A DNA stretch of 64,000 nt. It comes from Thermoanaerobacter sp. Its GTDB lineage: Bacteria; Bacillota; Thermoanaerobacteria; Thermoanaerobacterales; Thermoanaerobacteraceae. Position numbers and translations under genes: made by a program. The notes under the pieces were generated by a model. The model worked only from the letters and a program-made list of their open reading frames with translations. It did no database searches and had not been told where the DNA came from. Shown piece after piece: positions 24,892-34,000 of the stretch (position 1 is the first letter of the stretch; each line of letters opens with the position of its first letter). Location: positions 50,167-114,166 of the forward strand of contig JADBKJ010000012.1 in the NCBI GenBank assembly GCA_014896455.1, given 5' to 3'.

Positions 24892-26461
24892 AGTTTACCT
24901 CCGATCCGTGTTTTTCTAATTTCAAATCCTCAATACACCCTAAAATACCTTTTAAAGGTATTTTAAACCAAGAAGGTCTATTATTTACTTCATAAATTCC
25001 TTCGAAAAGAGCTTTATCTAATTTAAAAATAGCCAAAGCCTTATGGAAATTTTCACCTTCTGGTATAATGTCTGGTGCTTCCCTTGTCACCAATTCCAAA
25101 TAGTCTTCTACGAAAGTCTCCGTAACAGCTTCTTCCCACACTGACAGCACTTTTTCTATTTTTTCATCCTGCAACTTACCTTTTGCATTAAGATAATTAA
25201 AATAAGCAGCATAAGCAGCATAACTAAAAGAACGTACCATGCCTGCCACATCTTTTAAGGGAGATATTTTTTTTCTCCTCACCTCAATAGGTTTTGTCGG
25301 TTCCCCTTCAAAATCTATTATCACATATCCCTCTTCAGTCTTTAAAATTTGCTCTAAGTGTAGGTCTCCATGACATCTTATATATTTTCCAAAAACAGCA
25401 GTATCTTTAAATTCTTCTAATTTGCTCATTAAAAACTCTCGTTGCTTTACAATCTCTTCTATCATTGAAGTTATTTGTTCATCAAAAGTAGACAATTTTA
25501 TAAAATTTAAAAGTTTAGCGAAATTATTTTTTATGCTCTTCAACACTTCTTCAACATCTGATATTTCAACATTTCTTTTAGCAAAATCTTCTTTATCAAT
25601 ATAAGACAATTTAATATGCATATTGGCAATTATCCTTGCTATCTCTCTTACCTCTTCAAAGTAATTGCTCAAATATCCTTCTACGTAACTTTCTTCAATT
25701 TCCTCATAGTCGGATAAAGTAGAAATTACAGAAGAGAGATACTCTTCGGTATATTGCCACATGTCTCCAATGTTTTTAATGTGTTCCACTATTATAGCAA
25801 CAGTATACCTATCTCCGCTACTGTCTTCATATAAAAAATAACCTCTTATATCTTGAACATTTCTAAAACCTGCATTTTTAAGTTCAAAAGTCATTTCAAG
25901 GTCTGGATTAACTCCTTTTACAAATTTTCTATAAGTCTTTATTATTTCATTTTTTTGTAAAAATGTTAAACTATTACTGGACTTATTGCTCAGCCTTCGT
26001 GAACTGTATATATCATCTTTTTTAAGATTATAAGGAATTAATTGGGCACCAGACTCAAATTTTATAACTGTTTCTTCACTTAACGCTTTATTTAAAAACT
26101 TAACATAATTTATATCGTCAATTCCATCGTATATAAAAGCTTTTAAATTTGGACTCTCAATAATATCTATTAAATCATTATTCCTAAAATAAGGAGTTAT
26201 AATTAAAGGCACATAATAAAGCAAAGTAATCTCTTTCTTACTCGTTGGAGCTTTCACCACAAAAGCTATAATAGCTGTAATTATAATTTCAGCTTCCTTT
26301 TTAGACAATATTGCATAATCAAATAAAAATATATCTAAAATATTATAAGCCTTCTCCTGAAACCACCTAAACTTTTTAAAATTGTCTTTATCTATATTTT
26401 TAATTATATCTTTCAGTTTTGTAGGTATATCTTCAAACTTGAAGGTTTTACCAATATACAT
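24884..26461 (-). CDS. Maltokinase-like aminoglycoside-phosphotransferase-fold kinase
   Basis: 525 aa. The C-terminal two thirds carry the kinase signature: the catalytic loop YIRCHGDLHLEQILKTEEG (HGD-x-H-x-x-Q near residue 362) and the metal loop VIIDFEGEPTKPIEVRRKKISP, followed by PLKDVAGMVRSFSYAAYAA. This is the sequence pattern of maltokinases (Mak1/Pep2), which make maltose-1-phosphate from maltose and ATP. The N-terminal about 200 residues are the variable cap. It sits between the GalT-like gene (24-base gap) and the GlgM-like gene, supporting an alpha-glucan or disaccharide-phosphate pathway. Confidence 0.8.
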   Translation of the reverse strand: MYIGKTFKFEDIPTKLKDIIKNIDKDNFKKFRWFQEKAYNILDIFLFDYAILSKKEAEIIITAIIAFVVKAPTSKKEITLLYYVPLIITPYFRNNDLIDIIESPNLKAFIYDGIDDINYVKFLNKALSEETVIKFESGAQLIPYNLKKDDIYSSRRLSNKSSNSLTFLQKNEIIKTYRKFVKGVNPDLEMTFELKNAGFRNVQDIRGYFLYEDSSGDRYTVAIIVEHIKNIGDMWQYTEEYLSSVISTLSDYEEIEESYVEGYLSNYFEEVREIARIIANMHIKLSYIDKEDFAKRNVEISDVEEVLKSIKNNFAKLLNFIKLSTFDEQITSMIEEIVKQREFLMSKLEEFKDTAVFGKYIRCHGDLHLEQILKTEEGYVIIDFEGEPTKPIEVRRKKISPLKDVAGMVRSFSYAAYAAYFNYLNAKGKLQDEKIEKVLSVWEEAVTETFVEDYLELVTREAPDIIPEGENFHKALAIFKLDKALFEGIYEVNNRPSWFKIPLKGILGCIEDLKLEKHGSEVNYG

Positions 26462-26485
26462 TTGACCACTTCTTTCAATAGAATT

Positions 26486-27457
26486 TCATTCTATTTTTAA
26501 AACTGATGCTGCCAATTCTGGTGGCACAGGATTTATATAAACTCCTGTCCCTAACTCGAAACCAGCTGCCACAGTAAGCCTTGGAATAGTTTCAATATGC
26601 CAATGATAATTTCTTATATCAGAAATTGGTACTGTATGAACCACAATATTATATGGCGGAAAGTTAAATTCTCTCTCGTACTTTTCTATAAGAGGCTTCA
26701 AAATTTCGGTCAAATTTGCAATATTTTCTTCTTTTAACTCTTCAAATCGCTCTTGATGCTCTTTGGGTATTATCCATGACTCATAAGGATATTGAGATGC
26801 ATAAGGAGCGATAACAATGAAATTCTCATTTTCACCTATTATCCTTTTACCTTCTTCTTTTTCACATTTGACAATTTCACAATAAGGACATTTGCCCTTT
26901 TTCTTAATATATTCTTGCATACCTGTTGCCTCTTTTTCTACTACATCTGGAATAAAAGAAGTAGCTATAATCTGCCAGTGCCCGTGTTCTAAGGAAGCTC
27001 CTCCTCTTGCTCCAAAATTTTTGAACACCTGAATGTATTTTATTTTATCGTCTTGAACAATTTTTTTATAACGCTCAATTATTGCTATAAAAACTTTTTG
27101 CATTTGCTCTAAAGATAAACTTCCAAAAGTTACATCGTGTTCTGGTGACTCTACTATCACTTCCGCTACACCATAGCCATATTCCGCTTTATAAAGGGAT
27201 GGTATCTCAAAACTCTTTAAATCCCTATTAACGGCTGCAAATTTATTTTCAAATCCTCTCACTAACCAGTTACCTTTTTTATCCTTAATTTCAACTAAAG
27301 TAGGAGGCGTCATCTCTTCGTTTCCTGGACAAAAAGGGCAAGTATTATCATTTTTCTTTTCCTCATAATTTACATTAAAATCATAAGGTCTTTTACCTCG
27401 CTCTGTAGCTATAATCACCCTTTTACCAGTTATAAAGTCATATCTTATTTCGGACAT
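26486..27457 (-). CDS. galT: Galactose-1-phosphate uridylyltransferase-like HIT-superfamily enzyme
   Basis: About 323 aa. The N-terminus MSEIRYDFITGKRVIIATERGKRP is typical of GalT; zinc ligands appear as CPFCPGNE and CPYC, and two HIT-like motifs as GHWQIIATS and HWHIETIPR. The nucleophile-type motif of classical GalT is H-P-H; here the first reads LEHGHWQ, which is the ADP/UDP-glucose phosphorylase-like variant. It may therefore swap a nucleotide between glucose-1-phosphate and a sugar nucleotide rather than use galactose. ATG at 27457 follows GGAGAGG. It heads the operon with the maltokinase-like and GlgM-like genes. Confidence 0.8.
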   Translation of the reverse strand: MSEIRYDFITGKRVIIATERGKRPYDFNVNYEEKKNDNTCPFCPGNEEMTPPTLVEIKDKKGNWLVRGFENKFAAVNRDLKSFEIPSLYKAEYGYGVAEVIVESPEHDVTFGSLSLEQMQKVFIAIIERYKKIVQDDKIKYIQVFKNFGARGGASLEHGHWQIIATSFIPDVVEKEATGMQEYIKKKGKCPYCEIVKCEKEEGKRIIGENENFIVIAPYASQYPYESWIIPKEHQERFEELKEENIANLTEILKPLIEKYEREFNFPPYNIVVHTVPISDIRNYHWHIETIPRLTVAAGFELGTGVYINPVPPELAASVLKIE

Positions 27458-27487
27458 CTGTAAGACCTCTCCTATTCTTTTTAGTAA

Positions 27488-27503
27488 ATGCAATCGAATG
27501 CAT
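27488..27503. promoter_or_regulatory. Operator-like site 1 upstream of the galT operon
   Basis: ATGCAATCGAATGCAT is a near-palindrome with a central CG, the form bound by LacI-family repressors. An almost identical site lies 86 bases away at 27574. It sits about 30 bases before the galT start codon. The regulator is not in the window. Confidence 0.55.
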
Positions 27504-27512
27504 TGTCAGATT

Positions 27513-27550
27513 AAAAAAAGAATTTGATTAATTTTCATAATTAATCAAAT
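27513..27550 (-). terminator. Possible leader attenuator of the galT operon
   Basis: On the minus strand a perfect 12-base stem (ATTTGATTAATT / AATTAATCAAAT) with a 5-base loop is followed, two bases on, by seven T residues. It lies between the promoter and galT, so it would end most transcripts unless overcome. The stem is AT-rich, so its strength at growth temperature is uncertain. Confidence 0.5.
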
Positions 27551-27573
27551 CGGGGAGAAATGTTAAAACTTCT

Positions 27574-27627
27574 ATGCAACCGAATGCATTATACTATTAT
27601 AATATACTTTTCTTTTAAAATTGTCAA
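27574..27627 (-). promoter_or_regulatory. galT operon promoter with overlapping operator 2
   Basis: Minus-strand -35 TTGACA (27627-27622) and -10 TATTAT (27604-27599) are 17 bases apart. Operator 2, ATGCAACCGAATGCAT at 27574-27589, covers the expected start of transcription. With operator 1 this gives two sites 86 bases apart, centre to centre, close to eight helical turns, suited to looped repression. Confidence 0.65.
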
Positions 27628-27701
27628 TGTCTTTTTGAAGATTGCTAATTCATTTTTAAATAATTTCTCCTCATGAAGGGAAAAATAAAACAAAAAAACT
27701 G

Positions 27702-27757
27702 TTGACAAAACCAAAAATTAATATTATAATAAAATTGAAATTAATACAAAATTAAAT
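27702..27757 (+). promoter_or_regulatory. Promoter of the peroxide-response operon
   Basis: -35 TTGACA (27702-27707) and -10 TATAAT (27725-27730) with 17-base spacing, a consensus housekeeping promoter. Two direct repeats of TTAATACAAAA with the palindrome TTAAATTTAA between them follow just after the -10 box and could be a Fur/PerR-type operator; the match to a PerR box is weak. Confidence 0.65.
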
Positions 27758-27780
27758 TTAATACAAAAGAGGTGGGATAA

Positions 27781-27957
27781 ATGGAAGTAAAAGAGTTGGT
27801 ACTAAAAACTTTAAAAGAATCCTCTGAACCTTTAAGACCAGGAGATATTGCTCAAAAAGCTAATTTAGACAAAAAAGAAGTAGACAAAGCTATAAAAGAG
27901 CTAAAAAAAGAGGACTTGATAATGTCTCCCAAAAGATGCTACTACGCAGCAAAATAA
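27781..27957 (+). CDS. Small winged-helix regulator (58 aa)
   Basis: A short gene of 58 codons with a strong GAGGTGG site before ATG. The protein is a single winged helix: helix 1 LVLKTLKESSEPLRPGDIAQ, recognition helix KKEVDKAIKELKKEDLI, and a basic wing SPKRCYYAAK. It resembles the small MarR/ArsR-like DNA-binding units found before redox genes. It is followed by the Fur/PerR gene after 16 bases, in the same operon, so it may help sense or control the peroxide response. The single Cys in the wing could be redox-active, which is speculation. Confidence 0.75.
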   Translation: MEVKELVLKTLKESSEPLRPGDIAQKANLDKKEVDKAIKELKKEDLIMSPKRCYYAAK

Positions 27958-27973
27958 TCGTGAGAAAGAAGTA

Positions 27974-28414
27974 ATGAAAATGACTTATACAATAGAGCAA
28001 TTAAAAGATTATTTAAAGAAACATGATATAAAGCCTTCTACCATAAGGATAAAAGTATTAGAATACCTTTTAAACAATAGAATACACCCAACAGCTGATG
28101 ACATTTATCAATACTTAATAAATGAGATACCAACCCTTTCAAAAACCAGTATTTACAACACCTTAGATCTATTTCTTGAAAAGGGCGTTGTAAGCACTTT
28201 ATCTCTCAAAGAAAAAGAGCTGCGTTACGACATCAACACTTACTTGCACGGTCACTTTAAGTGTGAAGTGTGCGGAAAAGTGTATGATTTTCCTGTAACT
28301 TACAAAATTTTAGATGTCAATGAATCAAAGGAGTTTACAATTAAGAGCATTGACATAAATGCTTATGGAATATGTAAAAAATGCAATGAAAAAATAAATA
28401 AGGAGGAAAAATAA
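27974..28414 (+). CDS. Fur-family transcriptional regulator, probably PerR-like
   Basis: 146 aa. The N-terminal winged helix includes [29 protein letters not shown] and [18 protein letters not shown]. The C-terminal dimer domain has a structural zinc site from CEVC (about residue 96) and CKKC (about 136) and a regulatory-site segment [17 protein letters not shown] with Asp and two His. Position between a promoter with candidate operators and a peroxiredoxin gene supports a peroxide sensor; a pure iron regulator is the alternative. Weak ribosome site (GAGAAAG). Confidence 0.85.
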   Translation: MKMTYTIEQLKDYLKKHDIKPSTIRIKVLEYLLNNRIHPTADDIYQYLINEIPTLSKTSIYNTLDLFLEKGVVSTLSLKEKELRYDINTYLHGHFKCEVCGKVYDFPVTYKILDVNESKEFTIKSIDINAYGICKKCNEKINKEEK

Positions 28415-28415
28415 A

Positions 28416-29078
28416 ATGGAAGAAATCAGAATGAAATTGTTAGGAGAAAAATTCCCATCTATGGAGGTAGTGACCACTCACGGAGTAAAGAGACTGCCTG
28501 AGGATTACGCAGGAAAATGGTTTGTGCTTTTTAGCCACCCAGCAGACTTTACACCAGTTTGCACAACAGAATTTGTAGAATTTGCAAGGAAAGCTGAGGA
28601 ATTCAAGCAATTAAACACTGAACTCATTGGGCTTTCAGTCGACCAGGTATTCTCTCACATCAAATGGGTAGAGTGGATAAGGGACAACACAAACATAGCT
28701 ATTCCTTTCCCAGTCATAGCTGATGACTTAGGAAAAGTCTCTAACCAACTAGGAATGATTCATCCAGGCAAAGGTACCAATACTGTAAGAGCAGTATTTA
28801 TAGTAGACGACAAAGGAACAATAAGACTTATAATGTATTATCCACAAGAAGTTGGAAGAAATGTAGATGAAATATTAAGAGCATTAAAAGCATTGCAAAC
28901 AGCAACCCAATACGGCGTGTCACTCCCTGAAAAATGGCCAAATAACTACTTAATTAAAGACCATGTAATAGTCCCACCCTCCACTGATGAAGCTTCTGCA
29001 AATGAAAGAAAAGAAAAGATTAAATCAAAAGAAATTGAAGCTTTTGACTGGTGGTTTGTACACAAGCCTTTGAAATAA
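28416..29078 (+). CDS. Peroxiredoxin, Prx6-type, apparently 1-Cys
   Basis: 220 aa. The peroxidatic Cys is in [10 protein letters not shown] (about residue 49). C-terminal extension (residues 150-220, ending [13 protein letters not shown]) marks the archaeal/Prx6 group that assembles as decamers. Archaeal homologs have resolving cysteines near DWWFC; here the position is Val and no other Cys occurs in the protein, so an outside thiol must resolve the intermediate. It reduces peroxides. Start follows AAGGAGG; it lies 1 base after the Fur/PerR gene. Confidence 0.92.
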   Translation: MEEIRMKLLGEKFPSMEVVTTHGVKRLPEDYAGKWFVLFSHPADFTPVCTTEFVEFARKAEEFKQLNTELIGLSVDQVFSHIKWVEWIRDNTNIAIPFPVIADDLGKVSNQLGMIHPGKGTNTVRAVFIVDDKGTIRLIMYYPQEVGRNVDEILRALKALQTATQYGVSLPEKWPNNYLIKDHVIVPPSTDEASANERKEKIKSKEIEAFDWWFVHKPLK

Positions 29079-29111
29079 GGTCACCCATAAAATATATCCC
29101 TTCTTTTTGAC

Positions 29112-29149
29112 AGCGACGACCTCTTTAACAAAGTAGGTCGTCGCTTTAG
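29112..29149 (+). terminator. Terminator of the peroxide-response operon
   Basis: Perfect 11-base stem AGCGACGACCT / AGGTCGTCGCT, then TTAGTTTG. The following TTTGTTGACAAA (29150-29161) is the same 12-base sequence that ends the GC-rich repeat B. Confidence 0.85.
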
Positions 29150-29153
29150 TTTG

Positions 29154-29188
29154 TTGACAAATGAAATTTTTATGAGATATGATATAAT
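29154..29188 (+). promoter_or_regulatory. ltaE promoter
   Basis: -35 TTGACA at 29154-29159 and -10 TATGAT at 29178-29183, 18-base spacing; an overlapping TATAAT lies at 29183-29188. The -35 box is part of the recurring TTTGTTGACAAA sequence. Confidence 0.55.
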
Positions 29189-29220
29189 GAAAGTAAGCTT
29201 AAGTTGATAGGGGGATAAAA

Positions 29221-30258
29221 ATGAAATATATAGACTTGAGAAGCGATACTGTAACTCTTCCAACGCAAGAAATGCGAGAAGCCATGTACAAGGCTGAAGT
29301 AGGTGATGACGTATACGGGGAAGACCCTACTGTGAGAAAACTTGAAGAAATGGCAGCAGAAATGCTAGGAAAAGAAGCAGCAATGCTTGTGACCAGCGGA
29401 ACTCAAGGAAACCAAGTCTCAATAATGACTCACACTCATAAAGGAGAAGAAATCATACTAGAGGAAAATTCCCACATAATAACCTATGAAGTTGGAGGGA
29501 TAGGCTATCTCGCTGGAGTACAGGCAAAAACTTTGAAGGGCAATAAAGGAGTTTTAAATCCGGAAGATGTAGAAAAAGCTATAAGGCCTAAAAACATACA
29601 CTTTCCTGAGACAAGCCTAATCTGCCTTGAAAACACTCACAATAGAGCAGGTGGCACTGTAACTCCAATTGAAATTATGAAAAAGATATATGAAATCGCA
29701 CAAAAGCATGGAATACCTGTACATCTGGACGGCGCCAGAATATTTAACGCCGCGACATATCTTAATGTAGATGTAAAAGAAATTGCGAAATATGCTGACA
29801 GCGTGATGTTCTGCCTTTCAAAAGGGTTATGTGCCCCTATCGGGTCTATCGTCGTCGGAACAAAAGAATTTATTGAAAGGGCGAGGAAATACCGCAAGAT
29901 GCTGGGAGGAGGAATGAGACAATCAGGTTTTATTGCAGCTGCTGGCATTGTAGCACTTGAAAAAATGACAAAAAGGCTTCAAGAAGACCATGACAATGCA
30001 AGATTTTTAGCAGAAGGATTAAAAAATATACCGGAAATAAACCTCGACCTGGAAACGGTACAAACAAATATAGTAATGACCGACATATCAAAAACAGGAA
30101 TGACTGGCAAAGAATTTGCTCTAAAATTAAAAGAGCATGGAATTTTAATAAACGGCGGAAATGATTTTGCAGTAAGATTTGTAACTCATTATTACATAAG
30201 TAAAAAAGACATTGAAAAAACTCTCGATGCAATTGAAAAAATTGTAAGACAGTTATAA
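29221..30258 (+). CDS. ltaE: Low-specificity L-threonine aldolase
   Basis: 345 aa, PLP-dependent fold type I. It splits L-threonine (and allo-threonine) to glycine and acetaldehyde. The N-terminus [19 protein letters not shown] and [17 protein letters not shown] are diagnostic, [11 protein letters not shown] binds the cofactor, [13 protein letters not shown] gives the Asp, and [16 protein letters not shown] carries the PLP Lys near residue 200. Single-gene unit with GATAGGGGG upstream. Glycine made here could feed the glycine cleavage genes elsewhere in the window. Confidence 0.95.
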   Translation: MKYIDLRSDTVTLPTQEMREAMYKAEVGDDVYGEDPTVRKLEEMAAEMLGKEAAMLVTSGTQGNQVSIMTHTHKGEEIILEENSHIITYEVGGIGYLAGVQAKTLKGNKGVLNPEDVEKAIRPKNIHFPETSLICLENTHNRAGGTVTPIEIMKKIYEIAQKHGIPVHLDGARIFNAATYLNVDVKEIAKYADSVMFCLSKGLCAPIGSIVVGTKEFIERARKYRKMLGGGMRQSGFIAAAGIVALEKMTKRLQEDHDNARFLAEGLKNIPEINLDLETVQTNIVMTDISKTGMTGKEFALKLKEHGILINGGNDFAVRFVTHYYISKKDIEKTLDAIEKIVRQL

Positions 30259-30267
30259 AAAGTATAA

Positions 30268-30699
30268 TTATAATAATTCATCCAAAGTTATTACTTCTAT
30301 TTCATTAACTACCTTTAATCTTAAGTCATTAGTTACAAAAAAATCAGCTTTTTCTATAATACCTGATGCTATATATATGGCATCGGGTGTTTTTAATTTA
30401 TGTTTAGCCCTTAATTCGGCTGCTGTTATTGCAACATTTTTATCAACATCCTTTATTTTTAAATTAGGAAAAGTAGCAAGAAAAACACGGTACATATCTG
30501 CTAATAATTGATTTTTTTCTTGTAATGGTTTAGATAATATTTCCGTATAAATTAATGACGAAGTAACTCCAAATGATTGACCCTTCTGAATTTTTTCAAA
30601 AATTATTTTTGCAGGAGGAAAAAATATCTGACTTTTTTCTATTAAATAAATAAAAAGATTAACATCTAAAGCTAGATATTTGTTATTTAACCTCTCCAT
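30268..30699 (-). CDS. PIN-domain ribonuclease, VapC-like toxin
   Basis: 143 aa with the acidic PIN residues: ALDVNLFIYLIE (first Asp), TEIL (Glu), TPDAIYIASGI (Asp) and FVTNDLRL (last Asp). It is the toxin half of a type II toxin-antitoxin pair; its ATG overlaps the antitoxin stop (TAATG), so translation is coupled. Substrate RNA unknown. It converges with ltaE with only 9 bases between stop codons and no clear terminator. Confidence 0.85.
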   Translation of the reverse strand: MERLNNKYLALDVNLFIYLIEKSQIFFPPAKIIFEKIQKGQSFGVTSSLIYTEILSKPLQEKNQLLADMYRVFLATFPNLKIKDVDKNVAITAAELRAKHKLKTPDAIYIASGIIEKADFFVTNDLRLKVVNEIEVITLDELL

Positions 30700-30947
30700 T
30701 ATCTATCCCATTCATCTCTGATTTTTTTAATATATTCTGTTCCCCCTGCTTCTTTCCACATATCTGCACCCAAGCCAGCTAATGCGTCAACATAAGATGT
30801 TGGACGTTTCATAATTATCAATTCACCTTTTATCTCATCATAATCCCAAATTAAATCATCACCTAATCTTTCAATTATTAATTTTATAGTATCAAGAGGA
30901 ATTATAATTTTATTAATTTTTTGTATATCTGAAATTGATTTAGCCAT
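30699..30947 (-). CDS. Antitoxin for the adjacent PIN toxin
   Basis: 82 aa. The N-terminal half (KINKIIIPLDTIKLIIERLG) looks like a short DNA-binding swapped-hairpin or AbrB-like piece, and the C-terminal half (SYVDALAGLGADMWKEAGGTEYIKKIRDEW) is a flexible acidic/aromatic helix of the kind that wraps a PIN toxin. The one-base TAATG overlap with the toxin and order antitoxin-toxin support the role. The exact antitoxin family is not recognised. Confidence 0.75.
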   Translation of the reverse strand: MAKSISDIQKINKIIIPLDTIKLIIERLGDDLIWDYDEIKGELIIMKRPTSYVDALAGLGADMWKEAGGTEYIKKIRDEWDR

Positions 30948-31025
30948 ACAATTACACCACCATTTAATTAGTTTTCTACTTTATATTTTATCATATAATT
31001 TACATTAATAACATGAAAACATAAT

Positions 31026-31059
31026 AAAAATACAAATTAGAGAAGGTATCACCTTCTCT
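31026..31059 (-). terminator. Terminator of the addBA-sbcDC operon
   Basis: Nine-base stem AGAGAAGGT / ACCTTCTCT with a 3-base loop directly after the sbcC stop. The T content after it on the minus strand is moderate (TAATTTGTATTTTTATT). Confidence 0.65.
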
Positions 31060-34000
31060 CTATGTATATTCTATTCTCACCTTACTCCCTTCGCCAGAGA
31101 CGGCAGGTGGTGTAACAATTAGTTTTACAGGTACTCTGTTTTTTAATTCTTCTACATGGCTTATTATGCCCACTACCATTTTGTCTTTTTTAAGCCTTTC
31201 TAAAGAGGTCATCACTATATCCAAAAGTTCTGCGTCAAGACTTCCAAAACCTTCATCTAAGAAAAAGAATTCTAAAGGGGCTCTTCCCTTTAATTGTATA
31301 TGAGAAGAAAGAGCCAAAGCCAAAGAAAGGGATGTCAAAAAAGTTTCACCTCCAGATAAAGTATCTACAGACCTTCTTACTCCGCCATTGAAGTCATCTC
31401 TCATTACAAAATTGTTGTCTGAATCAATCTCAAGGGCATACCTTCCCCTGCTTATTTCTTTAAGCCTTTTTGATGCAAAAAAGGTTATATATTTAAGCTG
31501 TCTTGCGGCAATAAAATCTACAAATTTATTTCCCTGAAAAAGATTGTCCAATTCATTTAATATATCCACTACACGCTCTAATTCCTTTTTCTGCTTCGTA
31601 AATTCTTCTACTTTTTGCAAATTCTCTTGCATATCTGAAATAGCCTTTTCTGTAGCGCCTATTTCCTTCCTTTTTTCGTTTAAGACCAGTTCCAACCCTT
31701 TAATGCTTTCTTCTAATTGATTCCATTCTTCTTCATTAATTTTCTGCCCTTTTAAAACTTCCTGCAGTCTGTCTATACTTTTGTTTACAGATACATATTC
31801 ATTTTCAAAATTCTTAATTTCTTCCTCAATTTTTTTAATATTTTCACTGTCTAATAAATACTCCAAAACCTCTTTTTTATCCTTAAATCCCTTTTCTAAT
31901 AGAGCATTTTCTAATTTTTCACTTTGTTCCCTAAACATATTATTTAAAAGGTCCCGACTTTTTAAGGCAGATATCTTTTTACTTTCTATATTTTGTTTAT
32001 CCTTTCTTGCCTTTTCTAAAGTTTCTTTTAAAACACTCTCCATTTTTATAATTTTTTCTTTATTATACTGAATCTCTTTTAAATATTCTTCTATGTCTCT
32101 ACCTTCTGATAAAGAATCAAACTCCTGCTGCCTCTCCCGAAGGTTTTTACTTTTTTCCTTACCTATTTCCTCTATCTGTCCTTTCCTTATTGAAAGAACA
32201 TTGAGATTGTTTGAAAGGGTTTCTTTTTTATTTGTCAATTCTTCAATCGTATTTTTAAAATTCTCTATTTCATTCCTCAGCCCTTCTATTTCCCTCTCTT
32301 TTTGATTTATTTCCTCCACTTTTTCTTTAAAATCTGAAATCCCCAATTCTTCCCTTGATATTCTTAACTGACCTTCTAATTCACTGTAAGTTATACTAAT
32401 AGCCTCAAGAGAAGACTCAAACTCTTTCAAAAGGCTAATATCTTTATTTATACCTTCTTTTAATCTTGTATGTTCTAAATCTAAACTTGCTTTTTCCTCC
32501 TTTAATTTTTTAATTAAGGTCTCTAATTCTTCCTTACTCTTATTCCATTTTTCTAATTTTTCTTTCCCCTGTATAAATAAAGACTCCATCTTATTTAATT
32601 CTTCTTCTAACTTTAAAAGGTTAATGTCTTTTAATATATCCCACAGTTTATCATATTCTTTTTTATACATCTCTTCTTTGACTTCTATTCCTGATAATTC
32701 ACCTTTTAACTTAAAAAGCTTACTTTGATAGTCCATTATATCCTTTTCTAAGTTTGCCTTTATTTCCTGCTTTTCTTTTATTAGGTCTTCCTCTACCTTT
32801 CGTGCCAATCTTACATGATGAATCGAACCACAGACAGGACAGGGAACACCTTCTTTTAATCCCTCTGCCAGTTCACCTGCCATGTTGTTTTTTACAAGTT
32901 CCTCTATATCTTTTTTTACTTCTTCCAAACTATTATTTTTATTTTTTAATTTCTCTTCGATCTCTTTTATCTCATTATTTATTTCTTCTTTTATTTTTAA
33001 AATTTCTTTTAAATTATTTTCCGCCTCATTTTTTAACTTTTCTTTTTCTTTCAATTCTAAAATTTCTAATCTTTTTCTTTCTAAACTTTTTTGCAGGTTA
33101 AGAAGGTCTTCATTTGTGGGAGGCTTTTGCATTTCAAGTTTTTTTATATTATTGTCAACCTCTTGTATTTCTTTTTCTTTTCGTTTCAATAAATTATCTA
33201 TTTTTTCAATATCTTTCTGCTGCTTACCTATTAGCTCTTTTAATTCTAAAATTCTTTTCTCCTTTTCTTTTTTCTCTTTATCTTTTCTTTCAAACTCTTT
33301 CTGAATCTCAAAAGCAGCAAAAATTTTTTCCCTTTTATTCGAATCAACTTTAATTTCATTAATTCTTTTTTCCTTCTCACTTAAGCTTTTTTTTGCTATA
33401 TCTATAGAATCGGACAGGGCTTTTATTTCTCTTTCTATCCCATCTATCTGCTTTTTTAAATCTTTATACTCCTTTACAAGTTTCTCCCTTTCACTATTAA
33501 TCTTTTTTATCTCATCTCTCAGTTTAAAAGCCCTTTTAAGCCTTTCTTCTTTTTCAATTATGAGAGGAATTTTTTCTTCCTTTTCTTTTAAGGAAGCCTC
33601 ATATTCTTTTTCTACCTTCTCAAGTAATTCTAAAGCCTCCTCCAACTCTTTAGAATACTTTTCCACATCCTTTTGATTTAAAATGAGTTTTTTCTCTGTC
33701 TCCACTAAAGAGTCTATATACGGTTTTACTGATAGTGCCTTTTCTGCTTTTTTTAACTTTTCCTTTTTATCTTCTATTTCCTTTAACTTACGGTCTAAGA
33801 CTTCCTTCTTATGCAAAAATTGATTTAACTCCTGCTGTTTTTCCCATATCCCTTTAAGTTTTTCTCTTTCTTTATCTAATTTATCCTTTTGTTCTTTTAA
33901 AGTTTTCTCTTCTTCTTTTAAAATCTCAAATTTTTTCTTTAAATCTTCCAATGCTTCTTTAGTAACACCTTCGTGCTGACTTAACTTCGCATTTACCTCA

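Noticed and set aside
31781..33353. Several Ser/Phe/Leu-rich plus-strand frames within sbcC
   Set aside because: They are antisense products of the Lys/Glu-rich coiled-coil codons of SbcC and have no ribosome sites.
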